From positions 2,180,701 to 2,244,700 of the forward strand of contig CP070719.1 of assembly GCA_020350725.1 (NCBI GenBank): a stretch of DNA of 64,000 nucleotides, read 5' to 3'. Shown one piece after another: positions 25,559 to 34,714 of the stretch. The DNA is from a bacterium (lineage in GTDB: Bacteria; BMS3Abin14). The notes below the pieces were generated by a model that was not told the origin of the DNA, did no database searches, and saw only the letters and a program-made list of their open reading frames with translations. The translations under genes were made by a program, and so were the position numbers. The stretch's first letter is position 1. Every line of letters starts with the position of its first letter.

Positions 25559-25660
25559 TGGAGCATTAGATATTAGAGATTGGATGTTCGAGAATAAAAA
25601 GCCCGTCTGCTGTTCCAACGGCCCAATGCTCCAATCCCTAATTTCTAACCTCTAATTCTC
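25559..25660. repeat. Dispersed hairpin element, copy 2
   Basis: Same layout as the element at 24387: GGAGCATTAGATATTAGAGATTGGATGTTCGAGA, core, then CAATGCTCCAATCCCTAATTTCTAACCTCTAATTC, which is the reverse complement of the left arm words. Ends a few bases inside the 3' end of the next leftward gene. Confidence 0.75.
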
Positions 25661-26104
25661 CCCTCTCTCTTTTCTCTCCGGCATCAACAGCTCCTCTCTT
25701 CCCGCCCTCTTTCGGATCCAGTTCAAGGAGTTGAAAACAGCTGACCGGCGCACGAGGAAGAGCTGCAGTCTCCGCTTGCCCGGAAATTCCAGCAGGCTGA
25801 TGCCGATGAGAACGGTCAAAAGGCCCTGGCCGGGAAGGACAAGCATCATGAGGCCCGCCAGAAGAAAGACCAGCCCCAGCAGGCTCTTCATGACCCGAAT
25901 CAGGATGCGAAGAAAGGGATGGCGGCCCCTCCACGACTCGTCGGCGGGTCGGTCGGAGGCGAAATAGTCGGGACTCATGCGGGCGACCGCGATCACGATA
26001 ACGACGACGTAGACGATGGCGGAGAGCAGGCCTGTTACAAGAAGCCACCCCATGACGGCCGGATGATCCAGGAACCAACCGATAGAGTAGAGGAGATCCT
26101 TCAT
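25652..26104 (-). CDS. PGPGW-type transmembrane protein
   Basis: 150 residues with N-terminal TM (about 16-42), two close TM segments (about 74-105) containing VLPGQGLLTVLIGISLLEFPGKRR, which resembles the PGPGW motif region (lPGPGwl...GlalLa.ef), and a basic tail. Function is unknown. Leftward; the previous rightward gene (rhodanese) converges on it through the repeat element. Confidence 0.68.
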   Translation of the reverse strand: MKDLLYSIGWFLDHPAVMGWLLVTGLLSAIVYVVVIVIAVARMSPDYFASDRPADESWRGRHPFLRILIRVMKSLLGLVFLLAGLMMLVLPGQGLLTVLIGISLLEFPGKRRLQLFLVRRSAVFNSLNWIRKRAGREELLMPERKERGEN

Positions 26105-26357
26105 TGATCTAGCCGGGATCGCGTGTGAGGGTTCTTGAGTTCCAAGGATGCGGGCCCCTGTCAGGGAGGATACCGTTCAGCGCGGAGGGGCCGGTGACCT
26201 GTGGCCAATTCCAGGTACGGGATCACCTGAGTGCTCTGTCGCGATGCTTCCATCGGACGCTGGTCGTTGGATCCTGGACGCTCCAGCGCCAATCCTGTCT
26301 GTCCCGTCAAAAACCTTTTCCTCTATCCCTCTGACTCCAGTCTCCCTGTTCTGCCTT

Positions 26358-27758
26358 TCAGCCGACCTCATTCAACGGCCTCACCCGGAAGCCTGCGCCC
26401 ATCTCCTCGGCGATCCGCCTGCATCTTCCGATATCCACTTTGGGGTGATCCACCGCCGTGAGAACCACCTCCATGCCCTCCTCCAGACATCTGCGGCAGA
26501 AGTCCAGCAGGGCCGGATAGGACCTCTCCCCGTAGATCGGCCGGCACAGCTCCATGAACGTCCTCGAGTCCTGGGCGTTGAGGCTGACCGAAATCCTGTC
26601 GAAGAGACCCGCCAGGTCCGGAGCGATATTTCTCCCGTGGTAGAGATTGCCGAGGCCGTTGGTGTTCAGGCGCATACTACTGCACCCCTTATCCCTCAAT
26701 CTCCGAGCCACCTCGCGGATCTCATCCAGACGGACGGTGGGTTCGCCATAGCCACAGAACACCACCTCGGACCGGTCCCGCCAACGCTCCTCCTCCAGGG
26801 CGGCCAGCATCTCCTCCACGGACGGATCCTCGGATAGTCTCAGATCGTGTCCCTTGACGATGGGATTGGTACTGCGCTGGCAGAAGGTGCACGCACTGGT
26901 GCATGTCCCCGTGACGTTCAGGTAAACCGAGTCGCGGATGGTGTAGGCTGCCCTTGACCTCTCGAGGGTAACCGGGAGATTGAAGAATCGTACGGCGTTC
27001 ATCGTGGTGATGCGGGCGACGTCAGCCGGCGACAGGCCCTTGATCTCGGCGACCTTCTCCGCCACCAGGGACACGTACGCCGGTTCGTTCCGCTTACCGC
27101 GGTAGGGATGGGGGGAGAGGTAGGGGCAGTCGGTCTCGATCATCATCCTTTCCAGGGGAACTGCGGACAGGATTCTTTCCGACCACTCACGGTTCCGGTG
27201 ACCCTGATAGGTGACCGTACCGGTGAAGGAGAGGAAAAGGCCGAGGTTCAGAAAGGACGTGACGTCCTCTGGCGTACCGGAGAAGCAGTGAACGACTCCT
27301 CCTTCCCCGGGAAGGCCTTCTTCTTCGAGTATCTGCAGAGCCCGGGAGTAGGCATCCCGAACGTGGATCACAACCGGAAGACCCACCTCACTGGCCAGAC
27401 GGATGTGGCGTCGGAAAGAGTCCTCCTGGACACCGCGCGGTGACCGGTCGCGGAAGAAGTCCAGACCGGTTTCGCCGATGGCAACGACTCCCTTTCGGCG
27501 GGCCAGCTTCCTCAGTTCCTCCATGGCGGGATCGTCCGAGTCCACCGCGTCGTGCGGGTGAATGCCCACCACAGCGGACACCTCGGGGTACCGATGGGCG
27601 ATCTTCACCGCCCGTCTGCTCTCGGCCAGGGTGGATCCGACAGTGACGATGTGAACGACGCCCGCCGCGTGAGCCCGCTCCAGGACCTGCTCCAGGTCCT
27701 TGGAAAACTGCCTCATCTCCAGGTGGGCGTGGGAGTCGATAAGCGTGATGGCGGGCAT
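26358..27758 (-). CDS. TatD-family metal hydrolase fused to a radical SAM domain
   Basis: 466 residues. Residues 1 to about 255 are a TatD deoxyribonuclease/hydrolase (LIDSHAHLE, GIHPHDA, GETGLDFF, VVIHVRDA, VVHCFSGT, IETDCPYLSP metal ligands). Residues about 270-466 are a radical SAM domain with CTSACTFC as the [4Fe-4S] Cx3Cx2C motif, FCGYGEPT and RLNTNGLGN. Both halves look complete. Start ATG 27758 shares its A with the TGA of the upstream gene (TGATG), indicating translational coupling; the longer frame to 27830 is not used. Substrate of the SAM half unknown. Sits at the end of the tmk-holB-ricT-metG run, where tatD commonly follows metG. Confidence 0.9.
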   Translation of the reverse strand: MPAITLIDSHAHLEMRQFSKDLEQVLERAHAAGVVHIVTVGSTLAESRRAVKIAHRYPEVSAVVGIHPHDAVDSDDPAMEELRKLARRKGVVAIGETGLDFFRDRSPRGVQEDSFRRHIRLASEVGLPVVIHVRDAYSRALQILEEEGLPGEGGVVHCFSGTPEDVTSFLNLGLFLSFTGTVTYQGHRNREWSERILSAVPLERMMIETDCPYLSPHPYRGKRNEPAYVSLVAEKVAEIKGLSPADVARITTMNAVRFFNLPVTLERSRAAYTIRDSVYLNVTGTCTSACTFCQRSTNPIVKGHDLRLSEDPSVEEMLAALEEERWRDRSEVVFCGYGEPTVRLDEIREVARRLRDKGCSSMRLNTNGLGNLYHGRNIAPDLAGLFDRISVSLNAQDSRTFMELCRPIYGERSYPALLDFCRRCLEEGMEVVLTAVDHPKVDIGRCRRIAEEMGAGFRVRPLNEVG

Positions 27759-28165
27759 CAGGTCAGCCTTCCCTCCCCGTCGGAGGCCAGCCACTGAACA
27801 AAGCTCCGTCTGTCTCCCCAGAATTCCCACCGGGGACCGTGCCAGTCCCTGACGGGAAGCACTTCCGCCTCACGGCCTGCCGGGGTGTCCAGGTCGAAAC
27901 AGGCGACATCCTCGGACACGGTGGACCTGGCAAACGGTATTCCCCGCCACTGACGGTCGGGGTAGTCGAATCGTTCATCCAGTTCGGACTTGAATCGCTC
28001 GGCCTCCTCCGCTGTCAGAAACCGCCAGGCGAGGCCGGATCGAGCTTCTATTCCATCGAGGAGATCCAGGAAGCCCCCGGGCAACTGAATGCCGTATCTG
28101 CCGGCCAGCCGTCTCCATCCCTCGGTAAAGGTGTTGTCTCCCATCTGACGGGAAGAATTCCTCAA
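27758..28165 (-). CDS. SMI1/KNR4 (SUKH)-like protein
   Basis: 135 residues, soluble. The pattern WRRLAGRYGIQLPGGFLDLL ... GIPFARSTVSEDVACFDLD ... VLPVRDWHGPRWEFWGDRRSFVQWL resembles the SUKH fold, used as immunity proteins to contact-dependent toxins and also as housekeeping proteins. Here it is a stable member of a housekeeping operon, so an immunity role is not indicated. TTG 28165 is preceded by CAGGAG at good spacing; ATG 28144 is an alternative. Stop overlaps the TatD start. Confidence 0.65.
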   Translation of the reverse strand: MRNSSRQMGDNTFTEGWRRLAGRYGIQLPGGFLDLLDGIEARSGLAWRFLTAEEAERFKSELDERFDYPDRQWRGIPFARSTVSEDVACFDLDTPAGREAEVLPVRDWHGPRWEFWGDRRSFVQWLASDGEGRLT

Positions 28166-28225
28166 AAGGCTCCTGACGCGACGGGCTCCGGTTCATCCTG
28201 TTCGTCCCTCGCGTCCGGCATGGAT

Positions 28226-30211
28226 TCATTTGATCCTTGTCCCCGGCTCGACATCCTCGCGGAAGGTCAGGACGTGGATGCCGTTTTTGTCCTCAGCCGC
28301 CAGGAGCATTCCCCTCGATTCCACGCCCATTAGCGTGGCCGGTTGAAGATTGACCACCACGGCGATCACCTTGCCCACCAGATCCTCGGGGTCGTAGTGC
28401 TCTGCGATACCCGCCACCAGCTGTCTTTCTTCCCCGGTGTCCACGAGGAGGCGCAGGAGCTTCTTGGATTTTTCGACCTTCTCTGCTTCCAGGACTTTGC
28501 CGGCGACGAGCTGGACCTTGGCAAACTCCTCGATGGTGATCAGATCATCATGCGCATCGGTCTGTCTTCGGGCTTTTGTTCGGTTTTTTTCATCCTCTGG
28601 CATGGATTCCCCCTCTCCTTTTTCACCGTCCGCCGGTTCCCCGACACCCATGGCGATCTCCGGCAGGTGCTCTATGCGGGGGAACAGGGCCGGGCCCCGG
28701 AAGGTCCGCGTTCCGCCGGGAAGAGCGCCCCACGGCTTCAGGGACGAGATCTGATGGAGCTCTTTCCTGTCCGCAATGCCCAGTTGGCGGAACATCCTGT
28801 GCCCCGTTTCGGGCATGAAGGGACAGATCATCACCGCCACCTGGCGGATCGTCTCGAAGAGACAATACAGCACCACGTCCAGCTTGGATTCCTTTCCCTC
28901 CTTCAGAAGAGTCCAGGGCGCGGCTGAATCGATGTATTTGTTGGCGCCTCCGATAAAATCCCACACGGATTTGAGGGCTCGATCAAAGGCGAGCTGTTCC
29001 ATGTGCCCGTGGACCTCATCCACCGTCCTGGCCGCGTGATCGATGAGACCCCTGGTCAGGTCACCGAGGGCACCGTCGCCGGGTGAGGCCGGCACCGATC
29101 CGCTCCGGTACCTGTCCAGCATCCCGAGGGACCGCTGAAGGAGGTTGCCCAGGTCGTTGGCCAGGTCGGAATTGATCCTGCCGACCAGGGCCGCGTGGGA
29201 GAAATCCCCGTCCAGGCCGAAGGGAACCTCCCTCAGGATGAAATAGCGGATGCTGTCGGCTCCGTATTCATCCAGCAGCAGATTCGGTTCCACAACGTTT
29301 CCAATGGATTTGGACATCTTGCGGCCTTCGACGGTCCACCAGCCGTGGGCAAAAACCCTCCTGGGTGGAGCCAGGTCGATTCCCCTGAGCATGGTCGGCC
29401 AGTAGATGGTGTGTGTGGTCAGAATATCCTTGCCGATCAGGTGGGTGCAGTTTTTCCAGAAGGACTGAAACCGGTCTTCGTTGGTGGTAAATCCGGGAGC
29501 GGTCACATAGTTGATAAGGGCGTCAAACCAGACGTATGTCACGTAGTCGGTGTCAAAGGGAATTTCAACACCCCAGTGAAGACGGCTCTTGGGACGGCTG
29601 ATGCACAGGTCCTCGAGGGGCCTGCGGAGAAAGCCCAGCATTTCGTTGCGCCTGGAATCGGGCCGGATAAAGTCGGGGTTGTCTTCGATATACGAAAGCA
29701 GCCAATCCTGGTACTTGCTCATGCGAAAGAAATAATTCGCCTCCTCGATCTGGACGACCTCCCGACCGCAGTCGGGGCACTTCCCCCCCGCCAGGTCCTT
29801 CTCGGTCCAGAATCTCTCGTCCGGAATGCAATACCAGCCGTCGTAGGTGCTCCTGTAGATATCCCCTCGGCTGTGGAGTTCGTTGAGAAAATGCTTCACC
29901 ACCGCGGTGTGTCGGTCCTCCGTGGTGCGGATGAAGTCGTCATTGGAGATATTGAATCGCCGCCAGAGCTGCTGGAAGCGGACCACCATCTCGTCGCAGT
30001 GTTCCTGTGGCGACAGACCCCGTTCCCGGGCGGCCTGTTCCACTTTCTGTCCGTGCTCGTCCGTACCGGTGAGAAAGATTACCGGTTTCCCCAGGGACCG
30101 CATGTAACGGGCGATAACGTCAGCGGCAACAGTTGTGTAGACATGACCGATGTGAGGCACGTCGTTGACGTAATAGATCGGAGTGGTGACGTAGAAGGTT
30201 TCTTCGCTCAT
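28226..30211 (-). CDS. metG: Methionyl-tRNA synthetase with C-terminal tRNA-binding domain
   Basis: 661 residues. Class I motifs are present: PHIGH (HIGH) near residue 20 and KMSKSIGN near 298. One zinc knuckle CPDCG is visible. The C-terminal part (about 550-661, VQLVAGKVLEAEKVEKSKKLL...) is an OB-fold tRNA-binding (EMAP/Arc1p-type) domain, preceded by a charged linker. Charges tRNA-Met for initiation and elongation. Start overlaps the ricT stop by 4 bases (ATGA). Confidence 0.97.
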   Translation of the reverse strand: MSEETFYVTTPIYYVNDVPHIGHVYTTVAADVIARYMRSLGKPVIFLTGTDEHGQKVEQAARERGLSPQEHCDEMVVRFQQLWRRFNISNDDFIRTTEDRHTAVVKHFLNELHSRGDIYRSTYDGWYCIPDERFWTEKDLAGGKCPDCGREVVQIEEANYFFRMSKYQDWLLSYIEDNPDFIRPDSRRNEMLGFLRRPLEDLCISRPKSRLHWGVEIPFDTDYVTYVWFDALINYVTAPGFTTNEDRFQSFWKNCTHLIGKDILTTHTIYWPTMLRGIDLAPPRRVFAHGWWTVEGRKMSKSIGNVVEPNLLLDEYGADSIRYFILREVPFGLDGDFSHAALVGRINSDLANDLGNLLQRSLGMLDRYRSGSVPASPGDGALGDLTRGLIDHAARTVDEVHGHMEQLAFDRALKSVWDFIGGANKYIDSAAPWTLLKEGKESKLDVVLYCLFETIRQVAVMICPFMPETGHRMFRQLGIADRKELHQISSLKPWGALPGGTRTFRGPALFPRIEHLPEIAMGVGEPADGEKGEGESMPEDEKNRTKARRQTDAHDDLITIEEFAKVQLVAGKVLEAEKVEKSKKLLRLLVDTGEERQLVAGIAEHYDPEDLVGKVIAVVVNLQPATLMGVESRGMLLAAEDKNGIHVLTFREDVEPGTRIK

Positions 30212-31059
30212 TTGACCTTCTCCCGGAATTCATCCAGCCCGATGACCACTGACTCCCCTTCGGATAGATCGATCGTTATTGTCCTGGCGAAGAAATCGAT
30301 GGCCCTGATCTTGCCGGATCCCTCCGGAAGGTTGACCTTTTTGCCCACCTTGGGCAGGCCCTGGATCATTTCCCGGTACTGGTCGTATTCGTAGCTCAGG
30401 CAGCACAGGAGCCTTCCGCATCCACCGGAGATCTTGTTCGGATTGAGGATAACGTTCTGCTCCTTGGCCATTTTAACGGAGATCGGGGCGAAATCCTTGA
30501 GGAAGGTGCAGCAGCAGAAGGGCATTCCACAGGGACCTATGCCTCCCGTCAGTTTGGCCTCATCCCGGATTCCGATCTGACGCATCTCGATACGGAGCTG
30601 AAGATCCTTCGCGAGGGTCCTTACCAGTTCCCGGAAGTCCACCCTCTTTTCCGCCGTAAAATAGAAAATGGCCTTGGAGCGGTCGAAGAGGTATTCGACC
30701 TTGATCAGCCGCATGGGGAGTTCCCATTCGTCGATGATCCTTCGGCAGGAGACGAAAGCCCTTTCCTCGAGGGAGCGGTTCTCGTCATCACGCTGGATCT
30801 CGTCGGGAGTGGCCTTTCTCAGCACGTGCGATCTCTCGCATCCGCGGCATGCGAACTCGACCGGAGAAGAGGTAACAACGCCCAGTGCCTTACCCTGATC
30901 GGTCTCGACCACGACCTGGTCTCCCGGTTTCAGAGAATGCTCTCCGGCGTGGCAATGGCTCTCCCGGTTCTTCCCCCTGAGGTATATCCGGACGGTGCGC
31001 ACGGCACCCTCCTTCACCCCTGAAACAGTGTTTTCCTTTCCGTCGATACTTTCATCCAT
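30208..31059 (-). CDS. ricT: PSP1-domain protein RicT (YaaT)
   Basis: 283 residues. The conserved cysteine-rich PSP1 core is visible: GIGPCGMPFCCCTFLKDF and KISGGCGRLLCCLSYE. In B. subtilis the homologue is part of the RicAFT complex carrying Fe-S clusters and influencing RNA processing; the role in this group is less known. It abuts holB directly (no gap) and overlaps metG by 4 bases, keeping the widely conserved holB-yaaT-metG order. Confidence 0.93.
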   Translation of the reverse strand: MDESIDGKENTVSGVKEGAVRTVRIYLRGKNRESHCHAGEHSLKPGDQVVVETDQGKALGVVTSSPVEFACRGCERSHVLRKATPDEIQRDDENRSLEERAFVSCRRIIDEWELPMRLIKVEYLFDRSKAIFYFTAEKRVDFRELVRTLAKDLQLRIEMRQIGIRDEAKLTGGIGPCGMPFCCCTFLKDFAPISVKMAKEQNVILNPNKISGGCGRLLCCLSYEYDQYREMIQGLPKVGKKVNLPEGSGKIRAIDFFARTITIDLSEGESVVIGLDEFREKVK

Positions 31060-32064
31060 TTAAGCTCGGTTCTCCTTTAATAGTCCCTGCCGGCGTATCC
31101 TGATGAGCATATTATCAAGACTCAGCTGAACGTTGGCGTTACGCTCCAGATCCTCCCTGGTATCCTCAATGGTCTCAAGCACCATTGACAGGGAGTATCC
31201 GCCCAGACGGGCGGCCTCCCCCCTGAGCACGGGGAGCTGGGAGCTGTGGATGACCCATTCCTCCCCCCCTCCCTCTGCCAGAATCAACATGTCCCTGAAC
31301 CACTGGGCCATGAACTCCAGGACCTGCATGGCTTCCTGACGGCTTTTGCCCCATCTCTGGGAAAGACCGAAAAGGGTTCCCCAGTCGGCGTCGGTTAGCT
31401 TTGAAAGCGGTTCGAACTCCTCTGCCAGCTTCTCCGGTATCTCCCCCCTGTGGTATTCGAGGGCTCTTTCCATGCTCCCCCTGGACATGGACGCGAGAAG
31501 ATGGGCCCTGTCCCTGCCAACCCCGTGGCGTCCGAGGAGGGTGATCATCTCTTTCCGGCCGAGGGGCCTGAAGGACAGCTCCTGGCATCGGGAAGAGATA
31601 GTCGGGAGAACGGAATCCCTGCCCGGCGCGATGAGGACGAAGCGGGATGTTTCAGGAGGCTCCTCCAGGGTCTTGAGAAAGGCGTTGGCCGCATTGGGGT
31701 ACATGGTGTGGGCATCGTCCAGGATAAAGATGGACACCCTGCCGCGCATGGGCATCAGATAGGCCTTCTCGAGGACCTGTTCGCGGATCTGTTCGATAAC
31801 GATCCATCTCTTTCCGGGCAGGGGTCGGATGATGTGGAGATCGGGATGGGCGAAAGTCTCGTGAAGACGGCAGGATTGGCAGGCACCGCATGGCCCCTGT
31901 TCGGACTCGCAGTTCATGGCTGCGGCAAGGGCGAGGGCCGCGGGCATCCGTCCGCATCCTGCCGGGCCGGTGAAAAGGTAGGCGGTGGGGACCCTGCCTT
32001 TGCCCAGAGCACTCCGGATGATATTCAGTGTCTTCTCCTGTCCGATGATCTGATCAAAGAGCAT
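31060..32064 (-). CDS. holB: DNA polymerase III subunit delta prime
   Basis: About 334 residues: clamp-loader AAA+ fold with FDQIIGQEKTLNII, P-loop region LFTGPAGCGRM in which the Walker Lys is Arg (compatible with the ATPase-inactive delta prime role), a zinc-binding module CGACQSC and sensor-type DDAHTMYPNAANAFLKTLEEPP. Start ATG 32064 gives the usual MLFDQIIGQ N-terminus and overlaps tmk by 11 bases; the frame is open 8 codons further upstream. Confidence 0.93.
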   Translation of the reverse strand: MLFDQIIGQEKTLNIIRSALGKGRVPTAYLFTGPAGCGRMPAALALAAAMNCESEQGPCGACQSCRLHETFAHPDLHIIRPLPGKRWIVIEQIREQVLEKAYLMPMRGRVSIFILDDAHTMYPNAANAFLKTLEEPPETSRFVLIAPGRDSVLPTISSRCQELSFRPLGRKEMITLLGRHGVGRDRAHLLASMSRGSMERALEYHRGEIPEKLAEEFEPLSKLTDADWGTLFGLSQRWGKSRQEAMQVLEFMAQWFRDMLILAEGGGEEWVIHSSQLPVLRGEAARLGGYSLSMVLETIEDTREDLERNANVQLSLDNMLIRIRRQGLLKENRA

Positions 32065-32701
32065 CCTTGAACCTTGCTTCCAGCTCATCCATAACGGCCC
32101 GAGCCAATTCTTCCGGCTGTCTGAGCCCGTTCAGCACCAGGAATCTGCCCGGTTCCGAAGCGGCGATCTCGAGATATCCCCGGCGCACCTTCTCGTGAAA
32201 GGACGCGGCCTCATCGTCCATTCTGGACTCTCGGGCGTTCTTTTTCCCCAGGTTCCTGTTCCGGGTCCGGTTCAGGCCGGCCTCGACGGGGAGGTCGAGC
32301 AGCACCGTGAGGTCCGGCAGCAGGCCGTCTCTGACCTGAGAGTCGATGGCCCTAACTCTGTCCATGGGAAGTCCCCTCCCGAATCCCTGATAGGCTATCG
32401 TGGCGTCCGAGAACCTGTCGCACAGCACGATCCGGTCTCTCTCCAGTGCCGGTCTGATAATTTCCCGGATGTGCTGGGCCCTGTCCGCTTCGTAGAGAAG
32501 CAGTTCCACCATGTCTGCAAGACCAGCCGCCTGAGGGTTGAGGAGAACGGCCCGGAGCTTCCTGCCGAGGGTCGTTCCGCCGGGTTCCCGGGTGACGAGG
32601 TGGTCCGTACCCCGGTCATCCAGCATACGGGACAGCAGGGAGATCAGGGTCGACTTGCCCGACCCGTCTATTCCCTCGAAGGTTATGAAGATACCGGGCA
32701 T
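32054..32701 (-). CDS. tmk: Thymidylate kinase
   Basis: 215 residues. Walker A GIDGSGKSTL near the start, the DR/substrate motif LCDRFSDATIAYQGFGRGLP, and LID region RNRNLGKK. It phosphorylates dTMP to dTDP. First gene of the leftward run tmk-holB-ricT-metG with short or overlapping junctions, all of one transcription unit. A word-repeat CCAAAATCCAAGTACCAAGATCCAGG lies just upstream (32705-32740). Confidence 0.96.
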   Translation of the reverse strand: MPGIFITFEGIDGSGKSTLISLLSRMLDDRGTDHLVTREPGGTTLGRKLRAVLLNPQAAGLADMVELLLYEADRAQHIREIIRPALERDRIVLCDRFSDATIAYQGFGRGLPMDRVRAIDSQVRDGLLPDLTVLLDLPVEAGLNRTRNRNLGKKNARESRMDDEAASFHEKVRRGYLEIAASEPGRFLVLNGLRQPEELARAVMDELEARFKDAL

Positions 32702-32813
32702 GAGATCCTACGGAAATCCAAAATCCAAGTACCAAGATCCAGGAAAGGCCGCTGGTCCTCTGATGATTCAGCAGGCCCGCCGCCAAAACATCTCTCCACT
32801 TTCCATTTTCCCG

Positions 32814-33311
32814 TCACCTGTGAGTGCCGCATTCACCGGGGTCACCCCTCACCTTGTCTATCAGGTGTTCGAGGAAGGTCAGGAGAACTTCGACGCTCTC
32901 GCTGACAGCCCTCGGGCTTCCCGGCAGGTTGATGATCACGGTGTTGCCCCTGACTCCCGCCACCCCTCGGGTGAGGACGGATGTGGGGACCCTTTCCCTC
33001 ACGGCTGCCCTCATGGCCTCCGGTATGCCGGGTATCTCAAAATCGAGGACAGCGCGTGTGGCTTCAGGCGTGCGGTCGCGCGGGGCCGGACCGGTACCCC
33101 CTGTGGTCACGATCAGGTCCAGGCCGTCCGCATCACACCACTGACGGAGTTTCTCGCTGATCAGGTCCGCCTCGTCCGGCAGGACCTCAGCCCTCAGCCA
33201 TTCTATGTCGAGGGCATTCAATCCCTCCCTGACCGCCGGACCGCTGCGGTCCTGATATTCTCCGCGGGAGGAACGATCACTGAGGGTCAGTACCCCGGCC
33301 CTAATCCGCAT
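32814..33311 (-). CDS. mog: Molybdopterin adenylyltransferase-like protein (MogA/MoaB)
   Basis: About 165 residues. MoeA/MogA fold motifs: VLTLSDRSSRGEYQDRSG, TTGGTGPAPRDRTPEAT and INLPGSPRAV. It adenylates molybdopterin before Mo insertion (or is MoaB-type). ATG 33311 lies inside the 3' end of the MOSC gene. The adjacency of MOSC and Mog genes is common and fits molybdoenzyme maturation, in line with an anaerobic respiratory lifestyle. Gene symbol by family. Confidence 0.9.
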   Translation of the reverse strand: MRIRAGVLTLSDRSSRGEYQDRSGPAVREGLNALDIEWLRAEVLPDEADLISEKLRQWCDADGLDLIVTTGGTGPAPRDRTPEATRAVLDFEIPGIPEAMRAAVRERVPTSVLTRGVAGVRGNTVIINLPGSPRAVSESVEVLLTFLEHLIDKVRGDPGECGTHR

Positions 33312-33753
33312 CCAGCCCCTCTCCGGCAAGGAGTGTAATGGGGTCGTTGACTCTTATGGTCCCCTTCTTCAGGACCCTGACGAAGATGCCCTCCTTCGGC
33401 ATGACGCAGTCACCTGCCTGGTGGAAGATGGCGCATCGGTCGTGACATTCCTTCCCGATCTGAGAGACCTCTACGAGGGCCTCCTCTCCCAGTTTGATCT
33501 TTTGCCCCAGAGGCAGCCCTGCCAGTTCGATCCCCTCCGTGGTGATGTTCTCCGCGAAGTCGCCGGGCGCCACCTCGAGCCCCAGTTCGACCATCTTGTC
33601 GATGCTCTCCCGGGCAAGGAGGCTGACCTGCCGGATTCCGGGTCCGGCGTGGGCGTCCCGTTCAACCCCGTGATCCGGTCTCAGGAGGGCCTGCCGCACG
33701 TTGTCCTTACGGACTCCCTTGCGGTCACTGACGGATATGGCGACGATTCTCAT
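33301..33753 (-). CDS. MOSC-domain protein
   Basis: 150 residues. The beta-barrel MOSC fold shows VRQALLRPDHGVERDAHAG, GDFAENITTEG, IGKECHDRCAIFHQAGDC and MPKEGIFVRVLKKG, with the conserved Cys near the centre. MOSC proteins carry or transfer sulfur to the molybdenum cofactor. Overlaps mog by 11 bases, so translationally coupled. Upstream is a 115-base gap to the outer-membrane protein gene, in which nothing clear is seen. Confidence 0.9.
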   Translation of the reverse strand: MRIVAISVSDRKGVRKDNVRQALLRPDHGVERDAHAGPGIRQVSLLARESIDKMVELGLEVAPGDFAENITTEGIELAGLPLGQKIKLGEEALVEVSQIGKECHDRCAIFHQAGDCVMPKEGIFVRVLKKGTIRVNDPITLLAGEGLDAD

Positions 33754-33868
33754 TTCGTACTGGTTTCATACGCGAAAAAAGCCAAATTTCCAAAGACTTT
33801 TAAGACTACCTCATATGAACAAGGGATACAAGGCATGCGACAGATCGGCGATGGCCAAAGGGAGATTG

Positions 33869-34714
33869 TCACATCCCCAGAAGGACAGCCAGGGTAAACC
33901 TCTCCACCCTTTCCGTGTCGGGGTCGTAGGCCAGTCCGGCGTCGAGGGAACCGCTCCGATCGCGGAGGGTCATGCCAAGGGTGTAGCGGGTTGCTCCCGC
34001 CGAGAGATCCTGGTATCCCAGCCGGCCGGTGAGGGAATCGAACGCGTCGAACTGAATACCCACCCGGGTCTGGTCCCAATCCCCCGACAGAGGACTCTCC
34101 TCCAGGTCGGCGGTGATCTGGACTGTCCGGGACAGGTCGACGGCAAGGCCGAAAGCATCGAGCCGATCGAGGAGATCGTTGTCACTCCGGTAGAGATTTC
34201 TCAGGAGGTACCCGAAGGACAGTCCCGGCCCGACGGACATGACGAAACCCACATCGGCAGCGGACAGGTCCTCTTCGCCGGATGTGATCGGATCGATATA
34301 ATGCCCCCTGTGAAAACTCGCCCCGACGATCAGCGCCTGATTCACCGACTGGGCGAAAGCCACACCCCAGAGATCGTCCTCGAAACCGGCGAAAGAGGGC
34401 TCCGGGATGTAGACCGCGGCTCCCCTCAGGATGGATTTGGTATCGACAATACTCATCACGTAGGACCCTTCCGGGGCGTTCCTCTCGTCGAGATAGTTGA
34501 ATCCCAGGGAGAAAGACCCCGTAGGTCTCAGGGTCGCCGGGTTCCCGAAGACCGAGGCGATGCCGCCATCGGAGGCGATGCAGGTGCCGCCCCGGCCCAG
34601 GGACCGGGCGTCAATCCCCTGATTCGGGAAGGGTGGAGCGGCTGCCGCACCTTTGTTCGCCGTTATTGCCAGGAAAAGCATGGTCACCGCAAGGAAACTT
34701 GCTCTCTTCACCAT
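33869..34714 (-). CDS. Outer-membrane beta-barrel protein (PorV/FadL-like)
   Basis: 281 residues with a signal peptide (MVKRASFLAVTMLFLAITANKGAAA). The mature part is a series of amphipathic beta strands opening with SLGRGGTCIASDGGIASVFGNPATL, a phrase typical of PorV/UPF0164 and FadL-type barrels, and ends in a short hydrophobic strand (FTLAVLLGM). Function not determined; may be a hydrophobic-compound channel or a secretion-linked barrel. Single leftward gene. Confidence 0.8.
   Translation of the reverse strand: MVKRASFLAVTMLFLAITANKGAAAAPPFPNQGIDARSLGRGGTCIASDGGIASVFGNPATLRPTGSFSLGFNYLDERNAPEGSYVMSIVDTKSILRGAAVYIPEPSFAGFEDDLWGVAFAQSVNQALIVGASFHRGHYIDPITSGEEDLSAADVGFVMSVGPGLSFGYLLRNLYRSDNDLLDRLDAFGLAVDLSRTVQITADLEESPLSGDWDQTRVGIQFDAFDSLTGRLGYQDLSAGATRYTLGMTLRDRSGSLDAGLAYDPDTERVERFTLAVLLGM

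Noticed and set aside
27758-28165. Toxin-immunity (SUKH) gene as evidence of a polymorphic toxin locus
   Set aside because: It lies in a housekeeping operon with a translation-coupled partner; no toxin gene is adjacent.
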